In this document: positions 16,823 through 25,871 of the stretch, in pieces
How the letters are laid out: the number at the start of each line of letters is the position of its first letter
Position numbering within the stretch: the first letter of the stretch is position 1
Assembly: GCF_047300855.1 (NCBI RefSeq)
Contig: NZ_CP170197.1
Span: 248,001 to 312,000 of the forward strand
Source of the DNA: Sulfuriferula sp047300855
GTDB lineage: Bacteria; Pseudomonadota; Gammaproteobacteria; Burkholderiales; Sulfuriferulaceae
Direction: 5' to 3'
Length of the DNA: 64,000 bases
The notes under the pieces: model-generated
The model's input: the letters and a program-made list of their open reading frames with translations, nothing else
What the model was told of the DNA's origin: nothing
The model's database searches: none
Position numbers and translations under genes: made by a program

Positions 16823-17841
16823 TGAGAGCAACCCTCATCGAGGTTTCCCCAAAGTCGCAAACGACTGACACCGCCATCCGGAATAATGTTGAACCGGATG
16901 TGTGTAATTGCCCCTAAGGCATGGAGTTGGTCGACGAATGTATGAATTTTATCCATCGTCAGCGACTGTTCTGGGAGCAACGTCGGCCAAAACATACTTT
17001 GCGATATGATGGATTGCTCGGTTCCGCCTTGGACATAGGCACCTTGAACGGAGCATTTGTCAGGATAGTTGCCCTTGTAATGGGCGGTATCGACTTCGAT
17101 TTTCCTAATTGTTCCCGGATGACCCAGCGCAATAATTGCCCAGTCATTGCCGGGTTCGCGTCGGCGCCGTGTTTCCCATCCATCGCCCATATTGATGCCA
17201 CGGCTAGGTGCCAGCAAATTGAAAGGTTTGCCGAAATGCGCATCGTTGCAGGCCACCGCCAGTCCGCCGTTCTCCAGAGCAACGAGATCGTATAATTGAT
17301 CTTTCGCGCGAGCCGCCCAATCACAAGCGACCTGACCGAATATGCGCAGGCGTGCGATGCCCCCATCGGGATATATGTTTAAACGTACATGACTCCATAC
17401 ACGGGGATTACTTATTTCAAGGTAATGATGCGCGTTGCCGCACAGGGAAATGGGATCCAGCAGGCGTACCCACTGGGTTGATTCGTCCGGGTCTTTATCG
17501 CAAATAGCTGCTTCTAACGACGCGGCGGGTGGGTAGTTTCCAGTAAAGTGGCTGGTGTCGATGTCTATGCCTTTAATCACGCCACGAAGACCCAGTTTCA
17601 CCACGCAATGATCATTTCCAGCCCCACGCTTGCGCCGCGTTTCCCATCCATCCATCCACTTTCCGTGATCGTCATATTTCCCGGGGATGAATATTGGTGG
17701 TTCTGGATTGAGCAAGCGTTCTTTAGGCGCAAAAAAGTCATCGCTGGCTGATAAAGCCAGCGCACCTAAGCGCGGGTCTGAAAGATTGACCCAGCGGGTG
17801 GCGAAATCGGGTGCCTCATGAATTGCGGATTGAATTTCCAT
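16819..17841 (-). CDS. alc: Allantoicase
   Basis: This 340-residue allantoicase hydrolyses allantoate to ureidoglycolate and urea. Like the family it consists of two similar beta-sandwich repeats: each half has GWETRRKR or GWETRRRR followed by a GNDHCVV or GNDWAII strand, then DTSHFTGNYP or DTAHYKGNYP, and RLNIYPDGGIARLRIFG or RFNIIPDGGVSRLRLWG. The duplicated signatures make the call firm. Choosing allantoicase plus lyase (rather than allantoate amidohydrolase) means nitrogen leaves as two ureas instead of ammonia. The gene lies 21 bp after uraD in the operon. Confidence 0.95.
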   Translation of the reverse strand: MEIQSAIHEAPDFATRWVNLSDPRLGALALSASDDFFAPKERLLNPEPPIFIPGKYDDHGKWMDGWETRRKRGAGNDHCVVKLGLRGVIKGIDIDTSHFTGNYPPAASLEAAICDKDPDESTQWVRLLDPISLCGNAHHYLEISNPRVWSHVRLNIYPDGGIARLRIFGQVACDWAARAKDQLYDLVALENGGLAVACNDAHFGKPFNLLAPSRGINMGDGWETRRRREPGNDWAIIALGHPGTIRKIEVDTAHYKGNYPDKCSVQGAYVQGGTEQSIISQSMFWPTLLPEQSLTMDKIHTFVDQLHALGAITHIRFNIIPDGGVSRLRLWGNLDEGCSQ

Positions 17842-17862
17842 TGGGTTATTTCACTAAAATAG

Positions 17863-18378
17863 TTAATCAATGACAAGATCATTGAGACGAAAACTTGCGA
17901 TGCGTCCGATTTCATCCAAAGCTGTACATATTTCCCGGTCAAACGGGTGGGCAAGGCGCTGTTCCATTGCGGCGATGATGGCTGTTCCGGACATGCCCCT
18001 AACCGCGATGATAAAAGGGAAACCGAATTTCGCCTGATAGGCCTGATTAAGCCCGGATATTCGCGCAAACTCGTGTGGAGTGCACTTGTCCAGACCGGCT
18101 GCGCTTTGTTCTAAACGCGAAGCCGCAGTTAATCCACCGTCGATAGCAAGTTTTCCAGCTAATTCAGGATGGGCTCGAATCAGTGCCAGCTGCTGGGGTT
18201 CGCTGGCAGCGAGGACGCATGCGTGCATGGCAGCGGCGAGTTCCCCCACTGAAGCAAATGGGCGTCGCAAGCTGGCGTGCTCGGCAACCCACGGCGAGTG
18301 TTCGTAAACACCTGATAAACAGGAGATGAAAGACCTTTGTTCCAATGCATTCAGCGACGCTATTGAATAGGGTGGCAT
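17863..18378 (-). CDS. uraD: OHCU decarboxylase
   Basis: This 171-residue 2-oxo-4-hydroxy-4-carboxy-5-ureidoimidazoline decarboxylase makes (S)-allantoin, giving stereospecific product in step three of urate breakdown. Family signatures are FISCLSGVYEHSPWVAEHA, with the catalytic histidine near residue 35, LIRAHPELAGKLA near 65-77, and FGFPFIIAVRG near 117. It lies 6 bp downstream of puuE, so the two are co-transcribed. Its upstream partner HiuH is encoded in the divergent xanthine dehydrogenase operon, so the pathway depends on both transcripts. Confidence 0.93.
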   Translation of the reverse strand: MPPYSIASLNALEQRSFISCLSGVYEHSPWVAEHASLRRPFASVGELAAAMHACVLAASEPQQLALIRAHPELAGKLAIDGGLTAASRLEQSAAGLDKCTPHEFARISGLNQAYQAKFGFPFIIAVRGMSGTAIIAAMEQRLAHPFDREICTALDEIGRIASFRLNDLVID

Positions 18379-18384
18379 CGGTCT

Positions 18385-19317
18385 TCAGCTCTTGCATGGA
18401 GCAGGATGGTGTTTTATCCAGTGCCGGGCAATATCGATTCGGCGGCATATCCAGACTTGATCGTGGTGCTGAACATAATCCATAAAACGCGCCAGCGCGG
18501 CAATTCGCCCCGGGCGACCAGCCACGCGGCAATGCAGACCGATTGAGAGCATCTTGGGTGCATTGGCGCCTTCTGCATAAAGGGTGTCAAACGCATCTTT
18601 AAGATATGAGAAGAACTGGTCACCGCTATTGAAACCCTGTACGGTGGCGAAGCGCATATCATTGGTATCCAAGGTATAGGGCACAACCAAATGAGGTTGA
18701 CCGGACACTGTTTCCCAGTAAGGCAAATCGTCGCTATAAGAATCGGCGTCATAGACAAAGCCACCGTGTTCCACCAGCAAACGGCGCGTATTTTCACTCG
18801 TACGCCCGGTATACCAACCTGAAGGGGCGCTGCCGGTCAGGTCGCGCAACGTTTCCACTGCCAGTTGAATATGTTCGCGTTCCGTGGCCTCATCCATGCC
18901 GTGATAATCAATCCAGCGCCAGCCATGTGCGACGATCTCATGTCCAGATTCAACCAGGTGCTTAGCCAGTTCCGGGTGTCGCGCCAGTGCCATTCCCACA
19001 GCAAAAACGCTAAGGGGAAGTTGCCGATCCTGGAACAGTTTCAGGATGCGCCATACACCGGCTCGACTCCCGTATTCGAACAATGATTCCATGCTCATGT
19101 GTCGACTGCCGACAAAGGGCAGGGCACCAATGATTTCCGAAAGAAAGGTTTCCGAGGACGCATCACCATGCAGGATGCTGTTTTCTGAGCCTTCCTCGTA
19201 ATTCAGCACGAACTGTACGGCAATGCGTGCATTTTCAGGCCATCTGGGATGCGGTGGATTCTGCCCATAGCCGACCAAATCCCTCGGGTAATCAGTTGCT
19301 AAAGTGGTTTTGATCAT
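18385..19317 (-). CDS. puuE: Allantoinase PuuE (polysaccharide deacetylase family)
   Basis: This 310-residue protein is the metal-independent PuuE-type allantoinase that hydrolyses allantoin to allantoate, related to NodB-type deacetylases rather than the amidohydrolase AllB. Segments characteristic of PuuE are YPRDLVGYGQNPP at the N-terminus, VQFVLNYEEGSENSILHGD, MESLFEYGSRAGVWRIL and GHEIVAHGWRWIDYHGM. It follows the GntR gene by 18 bp and precedes uraD by 6 bp, the usual pairing in proteobacterial urate clusters. Confidence 0.93.
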   Translation of the reverse strand: MIKTTLATDYPRDLVGYGQNPPHPRWPENARIAVQFVLNYEEGSENSILHGDASSETFLSEIIGALPFVGSRHMSMESLFEYGSRAGVWRILKLFQDRQLPLSVFAVGMALARHPELAKHLVESGHEIVAHGWRWIDYHGMDEATEREHIQLAVETLRDLTGSAPSGWYTGRTSENTRRLLVEHGGFVYDADSYSDDLPYWETVSGQPHLVVPYTLDTNDMRFATVQGFNSGDQFFSYLKDAFDTLYAEGANAPKMLSIGLHCRVAGRPGRIAALARFMDYVQHHDQVWICRRIDIARHWIKHHPAPCKS

Positions 19318-19335
19318 CTTTTATCATTGGTGGGT

Positions 19336-20070
19336 TCATGCCAATCCAAGAATTTCAGCGAGGTTGATTTTTTCTCTCTCATCATTCAGATTGAGTCTCG
19401 CTTCTATCGCTAGCAAATGTTGTTCCATCATTTTCAACGCGAGCTTTACATCTTTGCTTGCGATGATATCAATTAGCCGGTCATGCTCATCGTGGCTACA
19501 AGCGATGTTTCCGGGCAATTGATACAGTGCGATGATCAACGAGCATCGGGATACCAATTCGGACAGGAATCTGTGCAAGACACTATTCCCCGCCAATTCT
19601 GCCAGGGCAATGTGAAACGCCCCACCCAGGCTTATCCAGTTGGCGCGATCGCCACTCTCGAAAGCGGCATGTTCTGCTTTGGCCATTTTGCGCAAGCCCG
19701 CAATTTGGGCGTTGCTTGCGTGTTCTATGGCGAGAGGAATAATTGCTGCTTCTATACCGCGTCGCGCAGCAAATATTTCCCGGGTTTCCTGTGGTGTGGG
19801 GGAGGCTATGCTGGCACCCTGGTTAGGTTTAAGCACCACAATATGGGCATGCGCAAGGCGCTGCAACGCCTTGCGCACAATGGTGCGGCTTACTTTAAAT
19901 AATTCACAAAAATGGGCTTCGGTCAATTTGGTTCCGGGAGGTAATCGCTGGTTCATGACTGCATTAAAGACAGCGTCGTAGATTTTTTTATCTACGTCTG
20001 ACATACCCCGTTTTGTGACGATCAGGGAGGGCGCCATGGAAGCTGTTAGAGATTCATTTAGCGAAGACAT
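19336..20070 (-). CDS. GntR-family (FCD) transcriptional regulator of the purine/ureide genes
   Basis: The 244-residue product has an N-terminal winged helix (KIYDAVFNAVMNQRLPPGTKLTEAHFCELFKVSRTIVRKALQRL, split here between helices of the GntR domain) and a C-terminal all-helical FCD ligand domain (FAARRGIEAAII, FHIALAELAGN, SHDEHDRLIDII, with candidate metal-binding His/Asp residues). ATG 20070 follows GGAAGGAAC; a longer frame from 20148 lacks such a site. It is the first gene of the ureide operon and faces the hiuH-xdh operon, a standard place for an autoregulated local repressor. Palindromic GntR-type boxes occur in the shared intergenic region at 20194-20204 and 20403-20413. The likely effector is a purine or ureide intermediate; this is inference. 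Confidence 0.87.
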   Translation of the reverse strand: MSSLNESLTASMAPSLIVTKRGMSDVDKKIYDAVFNAVMNQRLPPGTKLTEAHFCELFKVSRTIVRKALQRLAHAHIVVLKPNQGASIASPTPQETREIFAARRGIEAAIIPLAIEHASNAQIAGLRKMAKAEHAAFESGDRANWISLGGAFHIALAELAGNSVLHRFLSELVSRCSLIIALYQLPGNIACSHDEHDRLIDIIASKDVKLALKMMEQHLLAIEARLNLNDEREKINLAEILGLA

Positions 20071-20193
20071 ATTCGTTTGTTCCTTCCTGTCCTTACGCAG
20101 CTTTTCTTCTGTCTGCATTCTTTTAAAAAATGATCGCAATGAGCCCATTTTAATGAATTTAACGTGTCAACTGCAAGCTAACACAAGATATAA

Positions 20194-20413
20194 ATGGATA
20201 CAATTATGCTGGAATAATTCTACCTAAAATGTATAGAGTATAAGTATTTAAAGCGCACCATATTGTGGCAAAAAATAAAAATCTGCACCAAAGATATGCA
20301 AAAACTACTGCCCATTTACTGTGTTAATGGGTGTATTGCGCTTCGATCCTGCACAAAAAATCCGTTCGGAATATTGTTCTCAAGTGTAGTTAAGTATTTG
20401 GCATTGTATACAT
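20194..20413. promoter_or_regulatory. Pair of GntR-type operator boxes
   Basis: ATGGATACAAT (20194-20204) and ATTGTATACAT (20403-20413) are the same motif in opposite orientation with one mismatch; the second contains the palindrome TGTATACA. TTGTATACAA-like boxes are common for FCD-type GntR regulators. They flank the divergent promoter region, one near the gntR side and one toward hiuH. Similar 11-mers lie at 7153, 12463 (two mismatches each) and 39655 (one mismatch). Confidence 0.45.
20254..20300. promoter_or_regulatory. Tandem NtrC-like sites in the gntR-hiuH intergenic region
   Basis: CGCACC-N5-GTGGCA (20254-20270) and TGCACC-N5-TATGCA (20284-20300) each keep a perfect or near-perfect NtrC left half-site and a degenerate right half. 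They are exactly 30 bp apart, about three helical turns, close to the spacing of paired NtrC enhancers. They lie roughly 180-220 bp upstream of the sigma-54-like element before hiuH. Confidence 0.4.
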
Positions 20414-20477
20414 GCGATATAAAGCTATGAGTGTTTTGTGACTATTCGACCGTCTTAAAAAAGAAGAAATGTTTGGG

Positions 20478-20492
20478 GGGTATGGATATTGC
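20478..20492 (+). promoter_or_regulatory. Possible sigma-54 promoter for the hiuH-xdh operon
   Basis: GGGTATG-N4-TTGC matches 8 of 11 consensus positions, including GG and GC at the correct spacing. The predicted start is near 20504, about 148 nt before hiuH. It is weaker than the cassette promoters. The remainder of the 581-bp region is A/T-rich without a gene. Confidence 0.4.
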
Positions 20493-20651
20493 TTATAAAA
20501 TTGTGTTCAACTTTTTGGATATCAGATCATATAAAACATTCATCGAAGTTAGGTTGTGTTTGAACTGCCATGTATTGGTTTTTGACAGCAGTCAAATCAG
20601 AGAGACATAAAGCTTGACGATCAAGATAATTAAAAGGATATAGCCTTCCCT

Positions 20652-21002
20652 ATGGGCAAATTAACCACGCATATTATTGATACGGCGCAGGGATGCCCTG
20701 CCGCGGGTATCCCCGTGGAAATCTACCGGATTGGTCAACCTACCACGTTGCTGATTTCTTTCCACAGCAACAGTGACGGGCGTAGCGACGGTGCTTTGCT
20801 TGAAGGTAGAGAGCTTTGCATTGGAGAGTACGAGTTTGTGTTTTATATCGCGAAATATTTCAGTAGTTCCGGACTTGCTTTACCCGACCCGCCTTTTCTT
20901 GACCGCATAGCCATACGCTTCAGTGTGGCTGATCCATTAGGACGCTATCACGTGCCACTGCTGGTATCGCCGTGGGGATATTCGACTTATCGGGGAAGTT
21001 GA
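20652..21002 (+). CDS. hiuH: 5-hydroxyisourate hydrolase (transthyretin-like)
   Basis: This 116-residue protein hydrolyses 5-hydroxyisourate, the product of urate oxidation, to OHCU. It shows the three family signatures: LTTHIIDTAQGCPAAGIPVEIY at the N-terminus, the HSNSDGRSDGALL segment with the conserved Arg near residue 44, and the C-terminal YRGS tetrapeptide. No leader is seen, so it is cytoplasmic. It is the first gene of the long plus-strand operon and its end abuts xdhA. The substrate-producing enzyme PuuD lies seven genes downstream. Confidence 0.95.
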   Translation: MGKLTTHIIDTAQGCPAAGIPVEIYRIGQPTTLLISFHSNSDGRSDGALLEGRELCIGEYEFVFYIAKYFSSSGLALPDPPFLDRIAIRFSVADPLGRYHVPLLVSPWGYSTYRGS

Positions 21003-21004
21003 GC

Positions 21005-22483
21005 GTGGGTGCTGACGACAACGGTATCCGTTTTATGCTGGACGGCGAGGTGATCGAGGCGAGGGGCGTGCCACCGGCGACCACGCTGCTTCAGTTTCTG
21101 CGTGACATTCTCGGACGTACAGGTACTAAAGAAGGTTGTGCCGAAGGCGATTGCGGAGCTTGCACCGTGGTCTTGGGTGAGTTGGAGGGAGAGAAAATTG
21201 CGTATCGCGCGGTCAATTCCTGCATCCGCTTTTTGCCCACGGTGGATGGCAAGGAGGTGGTGACCGTAGAGAGCCTTTCCCGCAACGATGCGCCACTGCA
21301 TCCGGTACAGCAGGCCATGGTTGATCATCATGCTTCCCAATGCGGCTTTTGCACACCCGGATTTGTCATGGCGTTGTTCGATGTTTATTTGAACCAGCCC
21401 GGCGCACGGCGCGCGCAAATAATGGATGCGTTAGCCGGTAACCTGTGCCGCTGCACCGGTTACCGCCCCATTATCGAAGCAGGGTGTCGGTTGAATGACT
21501 ATGCGGCCCCAGCGAGTTGGAGCCAAACAGACGCGCAAGACGAATCCCGCAAGCAGCGGTTGCGTGCCCTGCAACGAACCGACAGCCTGCGCCTGAATGG
21601 GAATGCCTCTTTTCATGCTCCGCGTAGCCTGGATGAACTGGCGCAAAACTATCTGCGACACCCTGCTGCCTTGCTGCTCGCCGGTGGTACTGACATTGGT
21701 TTGTGGGTTACAAAGCAGTTGCGTGCACTTCCCAGTTTGATTTATCTCGGCGAAGTCACAGAGCTGAAGCGAATAAGTGAAACGAACACTACGCTTGAAA
21801 TTGGCGCTGCCGTGCGTCTGTCAGATGCCTATGCTGCGCTGGTCGTACATTATCCGATGCTGGACGAGTTGTACCGCCGCTTTGCTTCACCGCCTATCCG
21901 CAATTCCGGAACCTTGTGCGGGAATCTGGCCAATGGTTCGCCCATTGGGGATTCCATGCCCATTCTCATCGCCTTGGGCGCCATCCTGAAGTTGCGCAGA
22001 GGTACCGAAACTCGCGCATTGGCGCTGGAGGATTTATACCTCGGCTACCAAGAAAAAGCGTTACAGCCGGGTGAGTTTGTCGAGGCGGTGAGCGTACCTT
22101 TGTCAATGCCGGGCCGCATCGTGGCTAGCTACAAAATTTCCAAGCGCGTAGACCAGGATATTTCAGCAGTGTGTGGTGCCTACGTGCTTGACATCGACAA
22201 CGGTCACATCATCGCGGCGCGTATCGCATACGGTGGCATGGCGGCGACACCCAAGCGGGCTGTACAGACTGAAACCATGCTCACCGGACAGGCTTGGTCT
22301 TTATCCTCTATCGAGGCAGCGCTACCCGGGATTGCTCAGGATTTTGCACCGCTCAGCGACATGCGGGCAAGTGCTGCTTATCGGCTCAAGGTGGCGCAAA
22401 ACCTGTTAAAGCGGTTGTATCTGGAACATGCCGAATCGACGACACTTTGTCGTGTGGAAAAAGTTTGCGGAGTCTCATCATGA
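21005..22483 (+). CDS. xdhA: Xanthine dehydrogenase small subunit (2Fe-2S and FAD domains)
   Basis: This ~492-residue subunit passes electrons from the molybdenum centre through two iron-sulfur clusters to FAD/NAD. The plant-type cluster motif is CAEGDCGAC with a further Cys at NSCIRF; the second cluster is CGFCTPG and CRCTGYRP. The FAD domain starts near residue 210 with LLAGGTDIGLWVTK and LCGNLANGSPIGDSMP. GTG 21005 was chosen because GGGGAAG (20992-20998) fits it; TTG 20999 or an in-frame site inside hiuH are alternatives. It overlaps xdhB by ATGA. The pair oxidises hypoxanthine to xanthine and xanthine to urate. Confidence 0.94.
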   Translation: MGADDNGIRFMLDGEVIEARGVPPATTLLQFLRDILGRTGTKEGCAEGDCGACTVVLGELEGEKIAYRAVNSCIRFLPTVDGKEVVTVESLSRNDAPLHPVQQAMVDHHASQCGFCTPGFVMALFDVYLNQPGARRAQIMDALAGNLCRCTGYRPIIEAGCRLNDYAAPASWSQTDAQDESRKQRLRALQRTDSLRLNGNASFHAPRSLDELAQNYLRHPAALLLAGGTDIGLWVTKQLRALPSLIYLGEVTELKRISETNTTLEIGAAVRLSDAYAALVVHYPMLDELYRRFASPPIRNSGTLCGNLANGSPIGDSMPILIALGAILKLRRGTETRALALEDLYLGYQEKALQPGEFVEAVSVPLSMPGRIVASYKISKRVDQDISAVCGAYVLDIDNGHIIAARIAYGGMAATPKRAVQTETMLTGQAWSLSSIEAALPGIAQDFAPLSDMRASAAYRLKVAQNLLKRLYLEHAESTTLCRVEKVCGVSS

Positions 22484-24804
22484 ACCCTGTGGTGAATCAG
22501 CCTGTTGCCCACGAAAGTGCTGCTTTGCATGTTTCTGGTCGGGCTTATTATGCGGACGATATCGCGCTACCAGCCAATGTGCTGCATGTAGCATTTGGCA
22601 TGAGTGATATAGCGCATGGCCGTATCAAACACATGGACTTGTCAGCGGTCTTGAGTGCCCCGGGAGTGGTTCGAGTTTTTACCGCCATGGATATTCCAGG
22701 TGAGAACAACTATGGGCCGGTAATGCACGACGACCCAATCTTCGCCACAGACATCATCCAATTTCACGGCCAGCCTATTTTTGCCGTTGCGGCCAACTCG
22801 ATTGATATGGCGCGCCGAGCAGCGAAACTTGCACGCATTGACTACGAGCCCCTGCCGGCAATACTCGATATTGCTACTGCTTTGGCTGCCGACAGTTTCG
22901 TTTTGCCTACAGAAACATTGCGCCGAGGCGAGCCAGAAGTAGTTATTAGCGAGGCACCGCAGCGCTTATCCGGCGCGATTTCCATCGGCGGTCAAGACCA
23001 TTTTTATCTTGAAGGACAGATTGCCTTTGCACTGCCTCAAGAAAATGGCGGCGTACTGGTCCATAGCTCCACCCAGCATCCCAGTGAGGTTCAGCACCTG
23101 GTTGCCCATGCCCTGGGCAAACATGCTCACGACGTAGTGGTGCAGTGTCGGCGCATGGGCGGTGGTTTCGGTGGCAAGGAAAGCCAGCCAGCTCTGTTTG
23201 CCTGCGTGGCTGCGCTTGTCGCCACGGCAACGGGTCGACCCACCAAGGTGCGGTTGGACCGCGACGACGACATGGTGATGACCGGGAAACGCCATGACTT
23301 TATTGCAGAATACGACGTTGGTTTCGATGATCAAGGGCGCATTTTCGGCCTGTCGCTAATGTTGGCCTCGCGCTGCGGTTACTCTGTCGACCTGTCAGGT
23401 CCGGTCAATGATCGTGCCATGTTTCACGCCGATAATTGCTATTTTCTGGAACATGTACAAATCGTATCGCATCGTTGCAAGACGCATACGGTGTCGAATA
23501 CGGCCTTTCGCGGCTTTGGCGGACCGCAAGGGATGATGGCAATCGAAGCGGTGCTCGATGATATTGCACGCCATCTTGATCTTGACCCGCTGGCGGTGCG
23601 GCGTATCAATTTCTATGGCATCGGCGAGCGCAATGTTACCCCCTACCACATGCAGGTCGAAGACAATCTTGTGCACCGAATCGTCGACGATCTGGTAGCC
23701 AGCAGTGACTACACGTCACGCCGGACAGCTATCACCAAATTCAATGCCCATAACCCCATCATCAAACGTGGTATCGCATTGACGCCAGTCAAATTCGGCA
23801 TTTCCTTTACTGCGACTCAATACAATCAGGCGGGTGCTTTGGTACAGGTGTATACCGACGGCAGTATATTGCTGAACCACGGCGGCACAGAGATGGGGCA
23901 GGGGCTGTTTACCAAGGTCGCACAGGTCGTAGCCGACGAATTTGGTATCGCGCTGGATCAGGTACGGGTATCCACCACTGACACTAGCAAGGTACCCAAC
24001 ACGTCCGCAACTGCCGCGTCCTCAGGCAGTGATCTCAATGGCAAGGCTGCCCAGATCGCGGCGCGAATAATCAAGGAAAGGCTGATTGCTTTCGCTGTAG
24101 AGACCTATCACGTCCAGGCTCACGAGGTGGTCTTTGAAGCGGGCAAAGTACGCATTGGTGCAAACTCTTTGGGATTCGATGCTCTCGTTCGCGATGCTTA
24201 TTTGGCGCGTATTTCGCTATCGTCGACCGGCTTTTATCGCACGCCAAAAATTCACTACAACCGTAGTACCCTGCGTGGCCGGCCTTTTTTCTATTTTGCT
24301 TATGGTGCGGCCGTCACCGAAGTAGCAGTCGATACCCTGACTGGAGAGAACCGTATATTAAGGGTGGATATTCTTCATGACGTAGGAAAATCGCTCAACC
24401 CGGCTCTGGATATCGGCCAGATAGAAGGCGGTTTCCTACAAGGGGCAGGCTGGCTGACTAGCGAGGAATTATGGTGGAACAATCAAGGCGAACTCAAAAC
24501 ACATGCACCGTCCACCTACAAAATCCCGGCGGTAAGCGACTGGCCCGAGGATGCCCGCGTCCGTCTGCTGGACAACACACCCAACGCTGAAGACACCATC
24601 TTCCATTCCAAGGCAGTGGGCGAACCGCCATTGATGCTGGCGATATCTGTTTTCCATGCCTTGCGCGACGCTGTGGCCAGTGCTGCGGGGCCCATAGCGG
24701 CAATGAATTTGACTGCTCCTGCCACGCCGCAGGCGATTTTGCATGCAATAGATGGCAGCACGGAGTCAGTACGCAATCATGCCGTGGCCGAGGAATCGGT
24801 ATGA
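22480..24804 (+). CDS. xdhB: Xanthine dehydrogenase molybdopterin-binding large subunit
   Basis: This 774-residue subunit carries the molybdenum cofactor and purine site. Family segments are GRAYYADDIALPANVLHVAFG at the N-terminus, DHFYLEGQIAFALPQE, RRMGGGFGGKESQP (cofactor loop), RGFGGPQGM, LNHGGTEMGQGLFTKVAQVVADEFG and, near the C-terminus, FHSKAVGEPPLML with the catalytic glutamate in VGEPP. ATG 22480 overlaps the xdhA stop (ATGA); the longer frame from 22294 lies inside xdhA. Neighbouring xdhC supplies cofactor sulfuration. Confidence 0.95.
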   Translation: MNPVVNQPVAHESAALHVSGRAYYADDIALPANVLHVAFGMSDIAHGRIKHMDLSAVLSAPGVVRVFTAMDIPGENNYGPVMHDDPIFATDIIQFHGQPIFAVAANSIDMARRAAKLARIDYEPLPAILDIATALAADSFVLPTETLRRGEPEVVISEAPQRLSGAISIGGQDHFYLEGQIAFALPQENGGVLVHSSTQHPSEVQHLVAHALGKHAHDVVVQCRRMGGGFGGKESQPALFACVAALVATATGRPTKVRLDRDDDMVMTGKRHDFIAEYDVGFDDQGRIFGLSLMLASRCGYSVDLSGPVNDRAMFHADNCYFLEHVQIVSHRCKTHTVSNTAFRGFGGPQGMMAIEAVLDDIARHLDLDPLAVRRINFYGIGERNVTPYHMQVEDNLVHRIVDDLVASSDYTSRRTAITKFNAHNPIIKRGIALTPVKFGISFTATQYNQAGALVQVYTDGSILLNHGGTEMGQGLFTKVAQVVADEFGIALDQVRVSTTDTSKVPNTSATAASSGSDLNGKAAQIAARIIKERLIAFAVETYHVQAHEVVFEAGKVRIGANSLGFDALVRDAYLARISLSSTGFYRTPKIHYNRSTLRGRPFFYFAYGAAVTEVAVDTLTGENRILRVDILHDVGKSLNPALDIGQIEGGFLQGAGWLTSEELWWNNQGELKTHAPSTYKIPAVSDWPEDARVRLLDNTPNAEDTIFHSKAVGEPPLMLAISVFHALRDAVASAAGPIAAMNLTAPATPQAILHAIDGSTESVRNHAVAEESV

Positions 24805-25871
24805 AGCACTGGCTAGTCGACCTCGAACTCCTGTTAACTAATAAAAATGATGTCATCCGTGTAGTTGTTGCAGCTACCAGCGGTTCTGCGCCACGCGAGG
24901 CAGGTGCTTCAATGTTGGTGTATCGACATGGTACGTCAGGTACTCTGGGTGGAGGGCATCTGGAATTCAAAGCCATTGAATTGGCGCGCGACCTGCTTGA
25001 CCAATCCGGCAAGCTATCACACTGCCAACGCTTCTCTCTAGGGGCTGCGTTGGGGCAGTGTTGCGGCGGCATAGTCGACCTGTGGTGGGAGCGTTTTACA
25101 GCCGCAGATCTTGAATTTATTAGTGCTGCAAATATACAAATGCAACAGGCCAGCCAGGTTGTGCTTGCTACCCTAGCCGAAGACAAACACATCTCCCGGC
25201 GTACGCTGTTTCTATCCAGCGTTCAGCACCCTGATCCTGAATTTACAGAACTCAGCAGCTACGCCGAATCACTGATGCACGCTGCGCCGGATTCATCACG
25301 TACCCGGTTGGTGTCTCGCGATGGAGACAAGGTGCTGTTCGAACGTCTGGATCGTGAACACACGCCACTGTGGATATTTGGAGCTGGCCATGTGGGCCAG
25401 GCCATCGTCAGACTCTTGAACGATTTGCCTTTCGACATTACCTGGGTGGATTCCCGTGCCGGGGCTTTTCCTACGGATGTATATAGCGGCGTCACCACGC
25501 TGGAGAGCGAAATACCTGCTGCCGAAGTGCGGTATGCGCCGGAAGATGCGTGGTTCCTGGTACTAACGCACGACCACGATCTCGATTACACAATCTGCCA
25601 AGCCATTCTGACGCATGAAACGAGAGGTTTCATCGGGCTGATCGGTTCGTGTACTAAGGCTGCCCGTTTTGACCATCGTCTGACACGACAGGGTTTTCAG
25701 GCTGAACGCATCACTTGCCCGATTGGTCTTGCGGGTATTTCCGGCAAAGAGCCAGCCACGATTGCCGTTGCTGTCGTGGCTCAGTTGTTGCAGGAACGTG
25801 AAGCACGGCAGCTTGCCGGGCATAGCACCAGTAGCAGTCTCCAACTTGCCATGGATAGTCAGCGATCATGA
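24801..25871 (+). CDS. xdhC: XdhC: molybdenum cofactor insertion/sulfuration accessory protein
   Basis: This 356-residue protein belongs to the XdhC/CoxI family that binds molybdenum cofactor, promotes its sulfuration and delivers it to xanthine dehydrogenase. The N-terminal domain has VVVAATSGSAPREAGASMLV and GTLGGGHLEFKAIE plus GQCCGG; the C-terminal Rossmann-like domain shows WIFGAGHVGQAIVRLL and FIGLIGSCTKAARF. It overlaps both neighbours by four bases (ATGA), placing it firmly in the operon. It is required for activity but not part of the final enzyme. Confidence 0.94.
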   Translation: MKHWLVDLELLLTNKNDVIRVVVAATSGSAPREAGASMLVYRHGTSGTLGGGHLEFKAIELARDLLDQSGKLSHCQRFSLGAALGQCCGGIVDLWWERFTAADLEFISAANIQMQQASQVVLATLAEDKHISRRTLFLSSVQHPDPEFTELSSYAESLMHAAPDSSRTRLVSRDGDKVLFERLDREHTPLWIFGAGHVGQAIVRLLNDLPFDITWVDSRAGAFPTDVYSGVTTLESEIPAAEVRYAPEDAWFLVLTHDHDLDYTICQAILTHETRGFIGLIGSCTKAARFDHRLTRQGFQAERITCPIGLAGISGKEPATIAVAVVAQLLQEREARQLAGHSTSSSLQLAMDSQRS

